Source of the DNA: Bacillus cereus G9842
Lineage (GTDB): Bacteria > Bacillota > Bacilli > Bacillales > Bacillaceae_G
Direction: 5' to 3'
DNA length: 64,000 nt
Assembly: GCF_000021305.1 (NCBI RefSeq)
Contig: NC_011772.1
Coordinates: 3,634,001-3,698,000, forward strand
This document shows positions 35,064 to 43,976 of the stretch, piece after piece. The notes beneath the pieces were generated by a model. The model made no database searches. It was not told the DNA's origin and saw only the letters and a list, made by a program, of their open reading frames with translations. Every line of letters begins with the position of its first letter. Position 1 is the first letter of the stretch. The position numbers were made by a program, and so were the translations under genes.

Positions 35064-36029
35064 TTATTTAGATAAATTTTTCACTGCTTCTTTTAAGAAT
35101 GCTGTTTTACTCCAAGCAGTACCACCTTGTGCCATTGGATCTACAACATTTACAAATACTTTCTTTTCCTTCGCAGCATTCATACTTTGCCAAATTGGAT
35201 TACTTTCAATTTCTTCTAACACTTTCGGGTTTTTATTTTCACTTGCCTCATATTGTAAGAAAATATAATCTGGGTTAAGTTCAGCAAGTTTTTCAAATGA
35301 AATTTTCTCTTGTGCTTTTACAGTTTTCAATTGTTCTGGAGCAGTTAGTCCAAGATCTTTATAAATTACAGGGTTGAAGTATACTCCATCTGGATATAAG
35401 AATAATTCGTTTGCTCTTAATCTAATGACAAGTACTTTTTTATCTTTTAACTTATCTCCTAGTTTTGCTTTTGCTTTTTCAGCGTCCGAATTGTAGTCTT
35501 TAATAATTTTTTCTGCTTTATCTTTTTTACCAGTTAATTCTCCCATTAACTTTAAGTTATCTTCCCAATTTGTTGAAACGTGTGATACCGGGAATGTAGG
35601 AGCTACTTTCGTAAACTTTTCAGCTGTTTCTGCTGGGAATTTCGTACTCGATGTAATAACATCTGGTTTTAATTGTAGTAATGTTTCGAAATTTGGTTGC
35701 ATTTTCTCACCAACAGATTTCGCACCTTCTAACTCTTTTTCAAGGTATTTTGGTAATTTACCACCTACAGTAATGGCACCAACTGGTTTAATTCCAAGTA
35801 CCGCCGCATCTTCCATTGACTCTAAACTAGCTGTCGCAATTTTATCTACTTTTGCTGGCACTGTATATTCTTTACCTAAATATGTAATTTTTCGTTTTTC
35901 ATCTTTTTTCGTTTCCGTAGCTTTTGTCTGTTGTTTTTGCTCGCCTGAAGTTTTATCCGCACTATTACATGCCGCTAAACCTACACTTAAAACTGTAACC
36001 ATCCCTAAAGTAAATAATTTCTTGTTCAT
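35064..36029 (-). CDS. Ferric-siderophore binding lipoprotein
   Basis: Class III periplasmic-type binding protein tethered to the membrane. The 321-residue precursor has a lipoprotein signal with lipobox LAAC (VGLAACNSA), so Cys21 is lipidated. It then has KITYLGKEYTVPAKVDKIAT and the iron-siderophore domain up to VDPMAQGGTAWSKTAFLKEAVK. It is first in the operon, below a near-perfect Fur box. It looks like FeuA of bacillibactin import, but other catecholate binders of the group are similar. Confidence 0.92.
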   Translation of the reverse strand: MNKKLFTLGMVTVLSVGLAACNSADKTSGEQKQQTKATETKKDEKRKITYLGKEYTVPAKVDKIATASLESMEDAAVLGIKPVGAITVGGKLPKYLEKELEGAKSVGEKMQPNFETLLQLKPDVITSSTKFPAETAEKFTKVAPTFPVSHVSTNWEDNLKLMGELTGKKDKAEKIIKDYNSDAEKAKAKLGDKLKDKKVLVIRLRANELFLYPDGVYFNPVIYKDLGLTAPEQLKTVKAQEKISFEKLAELNPDYIFLQYEASENKNPKVLEEIESNPIWQSMNAAKEKKVFVNVVDPMAQGGTAWSKTAFLKEAVKNLSK

Positions 36030-36330
36030 CTTTATATGTCTCCTCTCGAATTTTCAAACTATATTCTCAATAAAATTTAACTATATGAACCTTGTCTCAA
36101 ATATATATTTCATTAGATTAATAATTTTATCCAGAACTCATTCACGTTCACTTCCCCTAGACTATAATTCTTTTACACCTTCACCACTTGATAACCGTTT
36201 CTACTGATAATGATTATCGTTACTAAGTATATATTTAATATGAAATTATTTCAAGAATGATTTGAAAAATTTTAACAAACTGAATTAAAAAAAGAAGTAT
36301 CCGCCTGATTTTAGGGAGATACTTCTTTTT
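36030..36330. other. Regulatory intergenic region of the siderophore operon
   Basis: About 300 bases: Fur box at 36206-36222, the minus-strand leader of the binding-protein gene, and the exoA terminator at 36287-36332. No additional gene is supported. Confidence 0.6.
36206..36222. promoter_or_regulatory. Fur box
   Basis: GATAATGATTATCGTTA matches the core of the Bacillus Fur consensus TGATAATNATTATCA with one change in the last half-site. It lies about 180 bases before the binding-protein start codon, which is far but within the only intergenic region of the operon. Confidence 0.8.
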
Positions 36331-36332
36331 TT
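36287..36332 (-). terminator. Terminator of exoA
   Basis: Fifteen-bp stem AAAAAAAGAAGTATC / GATACTTCTTTTTTT around a 16-base loop, meeting the exoA stop codon. Confidence 0.85.
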
Positions 36333-37089
36333 AGAAATTTATATGTAATTCAACTGGACAATGGTCTGATCCCATTACTTCACTATTAATTTTCGCTTCT
36401 GTTATTTGGTCTTTCATTCTTTCCGAAACAACAAAATAATCTAAACGCCATCCGATATTTTTCGCTCTCGCGCCCATACGATACGACCACCACGAGTATG
36501 CACCTTCTTGATCAGAATAAAGGTAACGATACGTATCAATAAATCCTTCTTCTAAAATACATGTAAATTTCTCTCGTTCCTCATCGGAGAATCCAGGGTT
36601 TTTACGATTACTTTTTGGATTTTTCAAATCGATTTCTTTATGAGCAACATTTAGGTCTCCACAAAAAATAACTGGTTTTTTCTCATCTAATCGTTTGATA
36701 TAGGATCTGAAATCATCTTCCCATTTCATTCTGTAATCTAATCGTTCTAATCCACGTTTTGAATTTGGTGTATATAACGTGATCATGTAAAAATCTTCGA
36801 ATTCTAATGTAATAAGTCGCCCTTCTTGATCATGCTCTTCAATTTCTAAGCCGTATGTAACAGAAAGCGGTTCTTTTTTTGTAAAAATAGCCGTTCCCGA
36901 ATACCCTTTTTTCACAGCGTAATTCCAGTATGTATAATATCCCTCTAGATTTAAATCAATTTGGCCACTTTGCACTTTAATCTCTTGCAGACAAAATATA
37001 TCTGCATTAGATTCTTCGAGATATTCTAAAAATCCACCCTTTGCAATAACTGCACGTAAACCATTTACATTCCATGAAATTAACTTCAC
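36331..37089 (-). CDS. exoA: Exodeoxyribonuclease III / AP endonuclease
   Basis: Cleaves DNA at abasic sites and trims 3' blocks in base-excision repair. The 252-residue protein, the length of B. subtilis ExoA, has SWNVNGLRA, metal ligand [26 protein letters not shown] and the catalytic GSDHCPVEL. Divergent from the alkylation-repair operon, a functionally related neighbourhood. Confidence 0.95.
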   Translation of the reverse strand: MKLISWNVNGLRAVIAKGGFLEYLEESNADIFCLQEIKVQSGQIDLNLEGYYTYWNYAVKKGYSGTAIFTKKEPLSVTYGLEIEEHDQEGRLITLEFEDFYMITLYTPNSKRGLERLDYRMKWEDDFRSYIKRLDEKKPVIFCGDLNVAHKEIDLKNPKSNRKNPGFSDEEREKFTCILEEGFIDTYRYLYSDQEGAYSWWSYRMGARAKNIGWRLDYFVVSERMKDQITEAKINSEVMGSDHCPVELHINF

Positions 37090-37242
37090 TTATAGTCCTC
37101 CTCTTGATGTTCACTTTCAAAGTTCATGCTATCACAAAATAGAAAAACAATCATATGTTCATCTTTGTAATCTTGCTCTTACATTTGTAAATACGTACAT
37201 ACGCACTTTATTCAGGTTATACTACTTTCAGAGGTGATGTTT

Positions 37243-37839
37243 TTGCACAATGAAGGGTTAACATTAACGAGTGAGTATTGGCATGCAATTATTCATAATG
37301 ATTCTTCCTATGATAGCAAATTCTTTTATGCTGTGAAATCAACTGGAATCTTTTGCAGGCCATCATGCAAATCAAGAATACCGAATAGAAACAATGTACG
37401 AATTTTTCATCATGCAGAACAAGCATTAAGTGAAAACTTTCGCCCGTGCAAACGTTGTAAGCCAAACGGGATCACTTTACCTAATGAAGAGTGGGTAGAA
37501 CAAATTAAAGACTATATCGAAAAGCATTATGACGAATCCTTAACTCTCGACATGCTTGCGGAAATGTGTCATGGTAGCCCTTTTCATTTACAGCGTACTT
37601 TCAAAAGAATAATAGGGCTAACTCCTATAGAATATATACAACAATTCAGGGTTCTTAAAGCAACCGAATACCTTTTACACACAAATCAATCTATTAAAGA
37701 AATTAGTACTGCTGTCGGGATAGAAAACCCAGAGTATTTCGCAACTTTATTTAAAAAGAAAACCGGATTTACTCCTACTGAATATCGAAAAAAGAACGAA
37801 ATGAAAGAGGGATACGATAATGAATTCCTACAAAAATAA
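37243..37839 (+). CDS. adaA: Methylphosphotriester-DNA methyltransferase and activator AdaA
   Basis: Accepts methyl groups from DNA phosphotriesters on a zinc-bound cysteine, then activates the adaptive response. The protein has an N-terminal Ada metal domain with four Cys (FCRPSCKSR and CKRCKPNG) and a C-terminal AraC-type helix-turn-helix pair (about 85-195). The likely start is the TTG at 37243 (198 residues), eight bases after GAGGTG; ATG and GTG codons just upstream overlap that site. First of adaA-adaB-alkA. Confidence 0.93.
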   Translation: MHNEGLTLTSEYWHAIIHNDSSYDSKFFYAVKSTGIFCRPSCKSRIPNRNNVRIFHHAEQALSENFRPCKRCKPNGITLPNEEWVEQIKDYIEKHYDESLTLDMLAEMCHGSPFHLQRTFKRIIGLTPIEYIQQFRVLKATEYLLHTNQSIKEISTAVGIENPEYFATLFKKKTGFTPTEYRKKNEMKEGYDNEFLQK

Positions 37840-38350
37840 TTATATATATTGGACGCTACTTACACATAAAAATTGGCGATTTCATATTGCTGCAACTGAA
37901 AATGGACTATGTTTCATTGGATCACAAGACGAAAACTTTGAAGAATTAAATATATGGGCTAGAAAAAAACTGCCCCAACATATATTGATCCATAGTCCAG
38001 ATTACTTGCAAATATATACGAAAGAAATTATCGAATATTTAGAAAGCAAGCGAGAAACTTTTACATTCCCTATCGATGCTTATGGAACTAATTTTCAATC
38101 ATCTGTTTGGAATGCGGTACGTGAAATTCCTTATGGAAAGACCTATTCTTATACAGAAATTGCTGAAAGAATTCAAAAACCTAAAGCTGTGCGCGCCGTT
38201 GCTTCTGCTATTGCTGCTAACCCTCTTCTTATTACCATTCCTTGTCACCGCGTTATTGGGAAGAATGGGAAACTAACCGGATTTAGGGGTGGATTAGAAA
38301 TGAAGAAAAAATTGCTTACATTAGAAAAGTTGCAGGTGGAATTCATATGA
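37820..38350 (+). CDS. adaB: O6-methylguanine-DNA methyltransferase AdaB
   Basis: Suicide repair enzyme that takes the methyl group from O6-methylguanine. The 176-residue protein has the active-site PCHRVIG in ITIPCHRVIGKNGKLTGFRGG and the preceding VWNAVREIPYGKTYSYTEIA helix-turn-helix. The start lies 20 bases inside adaA, with a GAGGGATACG site, so expression is coupled. Confidence 0.95.
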   Translation: MNSYKNNYIYWTLLTHKNWRFHIAATENGLCFIGSQDENFEELNIWARKKLPQHILIHSPDYLQIYTKEIIEYLESKRETFTFPIDAYGTNFQSSVWNAVREIPYGKTYSYTEIAERIQKPKAVRAVASAIAANPLLITIPCHRVIGKNGKLTGFRGGLEMKKKLLTLEKLQVEFI

Positions 38351-39258
38351 CAGCAGAATATAATAGCGCATTATCTATAGCAGTTCCAAAAGAATTTTGT
38401 TTCCAAGAAAATTTACGTTATCTATCACGTTCTAACAATGAATGTATGTTCCATATTGAAGATAACAAAATTTATAAAGTTATCCCTGTTCAAGATATAA
38501 ATCCTTTAGTTGAAATTAGTGTGAATACAGATGGCAATATTCAAATACTTTGTTTAGAAGAATCATTCACATCTGAAAAATCGATACGTGAAGCTGTAGC
38601 TAACTATGTAGAAGAATGGTTTGATTTAACTACTGATTTAGCCCCCTTTTATACATTAGCTAAACATGATTTACTCCTTCAAGGACCAATTGAACAATAT
38701 TATGGCCTTCGTACTTTAGGTATTCCAGACTTATTTGAGGCACTTTCCTGGGGAATTATCGGTCAACAAATTAACCTAACATATGCTTATACGCTAAAAA
38801 GAAGATTAGTTGAGCAATTTGGAAGTTATGTAGAATGGGACGGTAGAAAGCATTGGATATTCCCATCACCTGAAACAATTGCAAATCTACATGTAGAAGA
38901 TCTCCAACAATTAAAAATGACGACTAGAAAATGTGAATGTTTAATCGGTATTGCGAAGCTTATCACAGAGGGAAAACTATCAAAAGAGGATTTACTGCAA
39001 ACACAAGATGTAAAGGTTGCTGAGAAACAATTAACCGCTATCCATGGTATAGGCCCATGGACTGCCAACTATGTTTTAATGCGTTGTTTAAGATTTCCTT
39101 CAGCTTTTCCAATTGATGATGTTGGTCTGCATAATGCAATTAAATTTATAACAGGTTCCGAAAATAAACCGACTAAAAATGAAATAAAAGATTTCGCGGC
39201 AAACTGGGCTAATTGGGAGTCTTATGCGACTTTTTATTTATGGCGAGTACTATATTAA
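38347..39258 (+). CDS. alkA: DNA-3-methyladenine glycosylase II
   Basis: Removes 3-methyladenine and other alkylated bases. The 303-residue protein has an N-terminal AlkA domain and the helix-hairpin-helix/GPD core, with AIHGIGPWTANYVLMR and the catalytic Asp in FPIDDVGLHNAI around residue 258. The ATG overlaps the end of adaB by four bases. In B. subtilis alkA is divergent from adaA-adaB; here all three form one operon. Confidence 0.94.
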   Translation: MTAEYNSALSIAVPKEFCFQENLRYLSRSNNECMFHIEDNKIYKVIPVQDINPLVEISVNTDGNIQILCLEESFTSEKSIREAVANYVEEWFDLTTDLAPFYTLAKHDLLLQGPIEQYYGLRTLGIPDLFEALSWGIIGQQINLTYAYTLKRRLVEQFGSYVEWDGRKHWIFPSPETIANLHVEDLQQLKMTTRKCECLIGIAKLITEGKLSKEDLLQTQDVKVAEKQLTAIHGIGPWTANYVLMRCLRFPSAFPIDDVGLHNAIKFITGSENKPTKNEIKDFAANWANWESYATFYLWRVLY

Positions 39259-39298
39259 AAGAACCAAGTAGCACATTCGTACTACTTGGTTCTTTTTT
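39257..39298. terminator. Bidirectional terminator between alkA and pepT
   Basis: Fifteen-bp perfect stem AAAAGAACCAAGTAG / CTACTTGGTTCTTTT with a ten-base loop. Confidence 0.9.
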
Positions 39299-40529
39299 AA
39301 GCTTGCTCCTCAAAACGTCTTGCAATTTCTACAATAACTTGAACGGCTTTTTCCATATTATCTACCGAAACATACTCAAATTTACCGTGATAGTTTTCAC
39401 CACCAGTGAAAATATTCGGCGTCGGTAATCCCATATATGATAATTGTGATCCATCTGTGCCTCCGCGAATCGGATGAATATTTGGTTCAATGTCTAAACT
39501 TTTCATTGCTTCATATGCAATATCAACAATTTCTCTTACCGGTTCAATTTTTTCAAGCATGTTATAGTATTGATCATTCATTTCTAAGACGACTGCATCT
39601 TCACCATACTTTTCTTGCATATTCTTCACAATATTTTTAACGTTATTTTTACGTGCCTCAAAATTTTCACGATCAAAGTCTCGAACAATATAATACGCTT
39701 TACTTTGCTCAACATCACCATTTAAAGAAAGTAAATGATAGAATCCTTCATAGCCTTCTGTATATTCTGGCGCCTCTTCTACTGGTAAATGCCCATTAAA
39801 CTCCATAGCCAGTTTAGTTGCATTGCGCATTTTATTTTTCGCTGTTCCAGGATGTGTATTCGTTCCGTTAAACGTTAACTTAGCACCTGCAGCATTAAAA
39901 CTTTCATACTCTAAACCACCTAATGGACCTCCATCCATCGTATAAGCGAATGATGCACCAAACGCTTCTACATCAAAATGCGCTGGCCCACGACCAATTT
40001 CTTCATCCGGTGTAAATGCTACTCTTATTTTCCCGTGCTTAATTTGCGGATTATGTATTAAATGGTTCATTGCAACCATAATTTCTGTAAGACCAGCTTT
40101 ATCATCTGCTCCTAGAAGTGTTGTACCATCAGTTGTAATAATGGTATGCCCTTTATATGATGGTAATTCCGGGAACTGCTCTGGTGTTAACACAACATTT
40201 AGCTCTTCATTTAACGTAATTGCATTACCATCAAAATTTTCATGAATTTGTGGCTTGACGTTTTTCCCTGTAAAGTCTGTTGCCGTATCTAAATGAGCTA
40301 AAAATCCGATTACAGGAACATCCTTGTCCGTATTAGCTGGAAGTGTTGCCATTACATAGCCATTATCATCCATCATTACTTCTGTTAACCCAATTTCTTT
40401 TAGCTCTTCCACTAATAACTTACCAAACTCAATTTGTCCTGGTGTTGTTGGTACTGTATGGCTTTCTTCATTTGATTGCGTATCAATTTTTACATATCTC
40501 GTAAATCTTTCAATAAGTTCTTGTTTCAA
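39297..40529 (-). CDS. pepT: Peptidase T (tripeptidase)
   Basis: Zinc aminotripeptidase of family M20B, releasing N-terminal residues from tripeptides in the cytoplasm. Metal and catalytic motifs: [48 protein letters not shown], and the C-terminal [26 protein letters not shown] start it at TTG 40529 (410 residues, the usual length): it follows GGGAG by nine bases, whereas the ATG two codons earlier is only three bases from that site. Confidence 0.94.
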   Translation of the reverse strand: MKQELIERFTRYVKIDTQSNEESHTVPTTPGQIEFGKLLVEELKEIGLTEVMMDDNGYVMATLPANTDKDVPVIGFLAHLDTATDFTGKNVKPQIHENFDGNAITLNEELNVVLTPEQFPELPSYKGHTIITTDGTTLLGADDKAGLTEIMVAMNHLIHNPQIKHGKIRVAFTPDEEIGRGPAHFDVEAFGASFAYTMDGGPLGGLEYESFNAAGAKLTFNGTNTHPGTAKNKMRNATKLAMEFNGHLPVEEAPEYTEGYEGFYHLLSLNGDVEQSKAYYIVRDFDRENFEARKNNVKNIVKNMQEKYGEDAVVLEMNDQYYNMLEKIEPVREIVDIAYEAMKSLDIEPNIHPIRGGTDGSQLSYMGLPTPNIFTGGENYHGKFEYVSVDNMEKAVQVIVEIARRFEEQA

Positions 40530-40725
40530 GTTCATTCACTCCCTTTTACGTTTCTCTCTCCATTATAATCCTTAAAACGAAATATTTTAACTTTTTTGAC
40601 TGTGAAGATACATATTTCATTTACATTGTTAACATTTTTAAACGAATGATAAAAAGACATAATATTTGTACATTAAAACCGTAACAGGTAACATACATAA
40701 TTATAAAATATGGGAGGTTTTAAAG

Positions 40726-41364
40726 ATGAGGCTAACTCTCTTTCGCTATTTTCTTTTTTTCTTAGGATTAATTTTCTTTGGCCTTGGAAATGCTCTTGCG
40801 GTCAAAGTTAAATTTCTAGGCTTGCACCCTTGGGAAGTTTTAAATATGGCTCTCTACCAAAAGTTTGGATGGACCATTGGTACGTGGAGTGTCATATGTG
40901 GGTTATGTCTCGTTCTAATATCTTTACTAGTAGATCGAAAATATATAAATGTCGGTACATTTTTGAATGCACTACTTATCGGTCCCATTATGGACTTTTT
41001 CTTACAATCAAACATGCTTCCAGACGCTAGTAATTATTTATGGATAAACTTACTCATTTTATTTTCTGGTATTGCCATTACAGGTATCGGGGGAGGGATG
41101 TACGTTGCAGCTGGGATTGGCGCTGGCCCTCGTGATGGATTCATGCTTACTATTTCCGACAAAACAGGACTTTCTATTAGCCGTGCTAGAATCATAGTAG
41201 AATGTATTGTACTAGTTGTTGGATTTATGCTAGGCGGTCCTGTTTTCATCGTAACTTTTCTGTACACCTTTATTCAAAGTCCAATCTTTCAGCAATCATT
41301 TAAGATGTTTCAAACACTTTTACATACTTTACATAACAAAAAGAAAATTAGTGAACATATTTAA
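40726..41364 (+). CDS. YczE/YyaS-type membrane protein
   Basis: A 213-residue integral membrane protein with five or so helices. It has the family's LGNALAVKVKFLGLHPWEVLNMAL near the start, GIGGGMYVAAGIGAGPRDGFML in the middle, and RIIVECIVLVVGFMLGG. In B. subtilis YczE affects lipopeptide production, but the molecular function is unknown. The ATG follows GGGAGG eight bases upstream. Monocistronic. Confidence 0.84.
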   Translation: MRLTLFRYFLFFLGLIFFGLGNALAVKVKFLGLHPWEVLNMALYQKFGWTIGTWSVICGLCLVLISLLVDRKYINVGTFLNALLIGPIMDFFLQSNMLPDASNYLWINLLILFSGIAITGIGGGMYVAAGIGAGPRDGFMLTISDKTGLSISRARIIVECIVLVVGFMLGGPVFIVTFLYTFIQSPIFQQSFKMFQTLLHTLHNKKKISEHI

Positions 41365-41388
41365 AGTACTGCTTAATGCAAATAAATT

Positions 41389-41436
41389 CACCCTATTTAC
41401 GACTCCCGCCGCAAATAGGGTGTTTCTGTTTTTATC
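41389..41436 (+). terminator. Terminator of YczE-type gene
   Basis: Ten-bp perfect stem CACCCTATTT / AAATAGGGTG with a 14-base loop, followed by TTTCTGTTTTTAT. Confidence 0.82.
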
Positions 41437-41459
41437 TCGCAATTTAAGAATATATAATA

Positions 41460-41777
41460 CTACTCATTCACAATAAAAGTATATACATCATCATAAATAC
41501 AACCATTTACTTTAATCACATACTTCCCAGGTTTATTAAAACTAATTGTGTATTTATTTAACTGAATTGCTTCTTTATCTCCAGAAAGAATATCAATACT
41601 TCTGCCACTTAATACATACAATTCATTTAGATCCATCGTTACATCAATTGTATTGAAATTTTCCACTTTCACTTGCTGTGCTTCCGCAACGCTTACACTT
41701 GGTTCTAAAAACAGTAGTCCACTTAATCCAATCGTCCCCGCTAAAGCAACTCCCGCAAACTTTTTAATCTGTTTCAT
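41460..41777 (-). CDS. Hypothetical secreted protein, 105 residues
   Basis: A clear signal peptide (KQIKKFAGVALAGTIGLSGLLFLEPSVSVAEA) is followed by a 70-residue domain rich in beta-type sequence ending NKPGKYVIKVNGCIYDDVYTFIV, which reads like an immunoglobulin-like or cell-surface beta sandwich. One cysteine. The ATG follows AAGGAGG nine bases upstream. Function unknown. Confidence 0.75.
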   Translation of the reverse strand: MKQIKKFAGVALAGTIGLSGLLFLEPSVSVAEAQQVKVENFNTIDVTMDLNELYVLSGRSIDILSGDKEAIQLNKYTISFNKPGKYVIKVNGCIYDDVYTFIVNE

Positions 41778-42097
41778 TACAATGACCTCCTTATAGATTT
41801 TGCGTAAAGGTGATGTCCCCCTTACACCACAAAGCCTATATGTAATGAAATGAAAAGTAAACGGGGACTGTAAGACAAAATTCTACATCTTTTTCTCCTA
41901 TTGAATATAAATCCAACGTTTGGAGTTTTGACACATTTAAAATTGTTTCCCTAAACCAATTCCCCCATAATTTATTCAAATACTGAATAATTACTTATTG
42001 ATTTAACATTCTAAAAATAGTTGATAAAGATGCTTTCTATTCAAAAAAAGACTTTGCTATAAAAGTAACTTTTACAACAAAATCCATGCAACTAATT
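41778..42097. other. Intergenic region of 320 bases
   Basis: No gene supported. It contains the leader of the small secreted gene and an inverted repeat TCCAACGTTTGGA (41912-41924) that may be an operator. The rest is AT-rich with no clear promoter. Confidence 0.4.
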
Positions 42098-42673
42098 TTA
42101 TTCCGCTTTCCATAATCTCTCTACATTCATTAATTGTTCTTCTTTAAACTCCATCTTATATATATCCGGTTTTGACGTATTCATTAAAAATTCAAAACCA
42201 TATTGTTTATCAAAATAGTTCATCATTAATGTCATGACAAGCCCATGTGTACCAATTACAATTTTGCGTCCTTGAAAATCTATTAAGATTTCTTTTAATA
42301 CTTTCACTACTCTTCTCTGGCAATCTGCATATGACTCTCCTTCCGTTCGTGAAAAGTCCGGATTAGAGAACATCTTCTGTACAAGTGGATACACCTCTTT
42401 GTCTGATATAACCTGACCCTCACTTGAAAACATACACTCTTTAAGATTTTCATATACTACTATTTCTTTTTCATGGAAATTAGCTGACTCCTCTATCGTT
42501 AACATAGCCCGATTATAGGGACTGGAAATAAAAGTATCAATTTTCTCCGCTTTTAATATGTCAGTTACTCTACGGGCATCCATACGTCCCTTCTCAGTTA
42601 ACCCGCGCATTCTTTCATTTCCTTCTAGTTTTGGTGATTCACCATGTCTAACCATATAAATATATGTGCTCAT
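42098..42673 (-). CDS. Histidine phosphatase family protein
   Basis: Phosphoglycerate-mutase-like phosphatase of 191 residues with the RHG motif (MVRHGESP near residue 9), arginine in ISSPYNRAMLTIEES, and the second catalytic His in GTHGLVMTL. Substrate unknown; many family members dephosphorylate small metabolites. Possibly co-transcribed with the upstream hydrolase, 83 bases away. Confidence 0.85.
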   Translation of the reverse strand: MSTYIYMVRHGESPKLEGNERMRGLTEKGRMDARRVTDILKAEKIDTFISSPYNRAMLTIEESANFHEKEIVVYENLKECMFSSEGQVISDKEVYPLVQKMFSNPDFSRTEGESYADCQRRVVKVLKEILIDFQGRKIVIGTHGLVMTLMMNYFDKQYGFEFLMNTSKPDIYKMEFKEEQLMNVERLWKAE

Positions 42674-42756
42674 AATTTCTCCTTAAAATTGTTTATTAGT
42701 TAATACATCACGTTCATTTATCCCATTTCAACACTTAAGTGTAATACTAAAATACT

Positions 42757-43572
42757 TTATAAAATGTGCTGATTTGTTCGTCTAATCCATTCTCCTACTA
42801 AACTCTCAAATAATTCAGGCTGCTCAATTTGCAAATTATGCCCTGCCATATCTAACACTGCTAATGTTGCCCTGGGATATTCTTCAATAATTTCTATAAT
42901 ATTTTGATAACCTACTGATATATCTTGTCTTCCAGTCAGTAAAAGAACGGGCTTTTCATATTTTTCACGCTGAAAATCCATAGTAAGAGAGTAATTCTTT
43001 TGCAACCTTTCAATAAATTCATAATTAGCAACATCTAACCCAGGCTTAATTTCTTCTTTAAATCGCGTATATGTATATTCATTTGCTATTACAGCTAACT
43101 CACAAAATTTCTCTCTTTCCGTGGAAGTAAGCGTATTTAAAAATTCCTCATCTTGTACAATTACCTGTTTATCTGGAAGAATCCTTTTTTCTGGCTCCGC
43201 TACAACAACAGGACATACTAATAGTAATCCGCTAACTCTCTCAAACATCTTTGTAAGTATACCTTTGGCTAAATAGCCTCCATATGATTCTCCTACCAAT
43301 AAAAATTTTTCAGTAGAAATGATTTCCTCAATAAATGTGATAAGCACTTCTACTATACGATCTGAACTATTTATCCAATTTGGAGCGTTCGATTTCCCCA
43401 TACCAGGTAAATCAATATATATTCGCTTATAACCTTCATATTTCTGAAATACTGATTCCATACATTTCATCATTAACCTATGATCAGGGGCGCAGCCATG
43501 TATGATAATGACCGGTTTACCCTCTCCCACAATTTCATAGTATATTTCTGCATCTTTAATTCGATATATCAT
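42757..43572 (-). CDS. Alpha/beta-fold hydrolase
   Basis: A 271-residue hydrolase with IIHGCAPDHRLMM (oxyanion region), the nucleophile elbow VGESYGGYLAKG near residue 95, the acid in LTGRQDISVGY, and the catalytic His in DMAGHNLQIEQPE. The length and cap suggest a small-molecule esterase or lactonase. Substrate unknown. It is followed on the same strand by a histidine phosphatase. Confidence 0.85.
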   Translation of the reverse strand: MIYRIKDAEIYYEIVGEGKPVIIIHGCAPDHRLMMKCMESVFQKYEGYKRIYIDLPGMGKSNAPNWINSSDRIVEVLITFIEEIISTEKFLLVGESYGGYLAKGILTKMFERVSGLLLVCPVVVAEPEKRILPDKQVIVQDEEFLNTLTSTEREKFCELAVIANEYTYTRFKEEIKPGLDVANYEFIERLQKNYSLTMDFQREKYEKPVLLLTGRQDISVGYQNIIEIIEEYPRATLAVLDMAGHNLQIEQPELFESLVGEWIRRTNQHIL

Positions 43573-43976
43573 AAAAAAACCTCCCTATTTAGTGGCAATA
43601 CTATCCACTCTGTAAGAATACACGTTCTTATTCTATATCCTCTCCCTATATTTTCACAAATGTTAATTTTCAGATTTAAAATAAAAATCTCGCCTAAAAA
43701 ATCCTCATCATTTTATATGCAATTTTGCATCTCCACTTACAAATCACTAAAAAAACTTTACAATTCAAAGGATGACTAAATATACAATTTCTATTTAAAA
43801 TCTTGATACAGTCTATACTATCAACCACAATGTTTTTTTAACTTTAAGAATACTTACACTATTTAACACTTTCCTTATAAACATGATTTTTATAAGGAAA
43901 TCTGATACAATTCTTAAATAATATTATTATGTATAGATATAACGAACATAGTACATAATTAAAGAAGGTGATTTCA
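43573..43976. other. Intergenic region with two inverted repeats
   Basis: About 400 AT-rich bases without a supported gene between divergent genes. It contains TTGATA-N10-TATCAA (43803-43824) and a 12-bp perfect inverted repeat TTTCCTTATAAA / TTTATAAGGAAA (43870-43900) 76 bases before the GGDEF-EAL start. These are candidate operators or leader hairpins. No c-di-GMP riboswitch was recognised. Confidence 0.5.

Noticed and set aside
43573..43976. c-di-GMP riboswitch before the GGDEF-EAL gene
   Set aside because: No conserved GEMM-type core was found; only AT-rich inverted repeats are visible.
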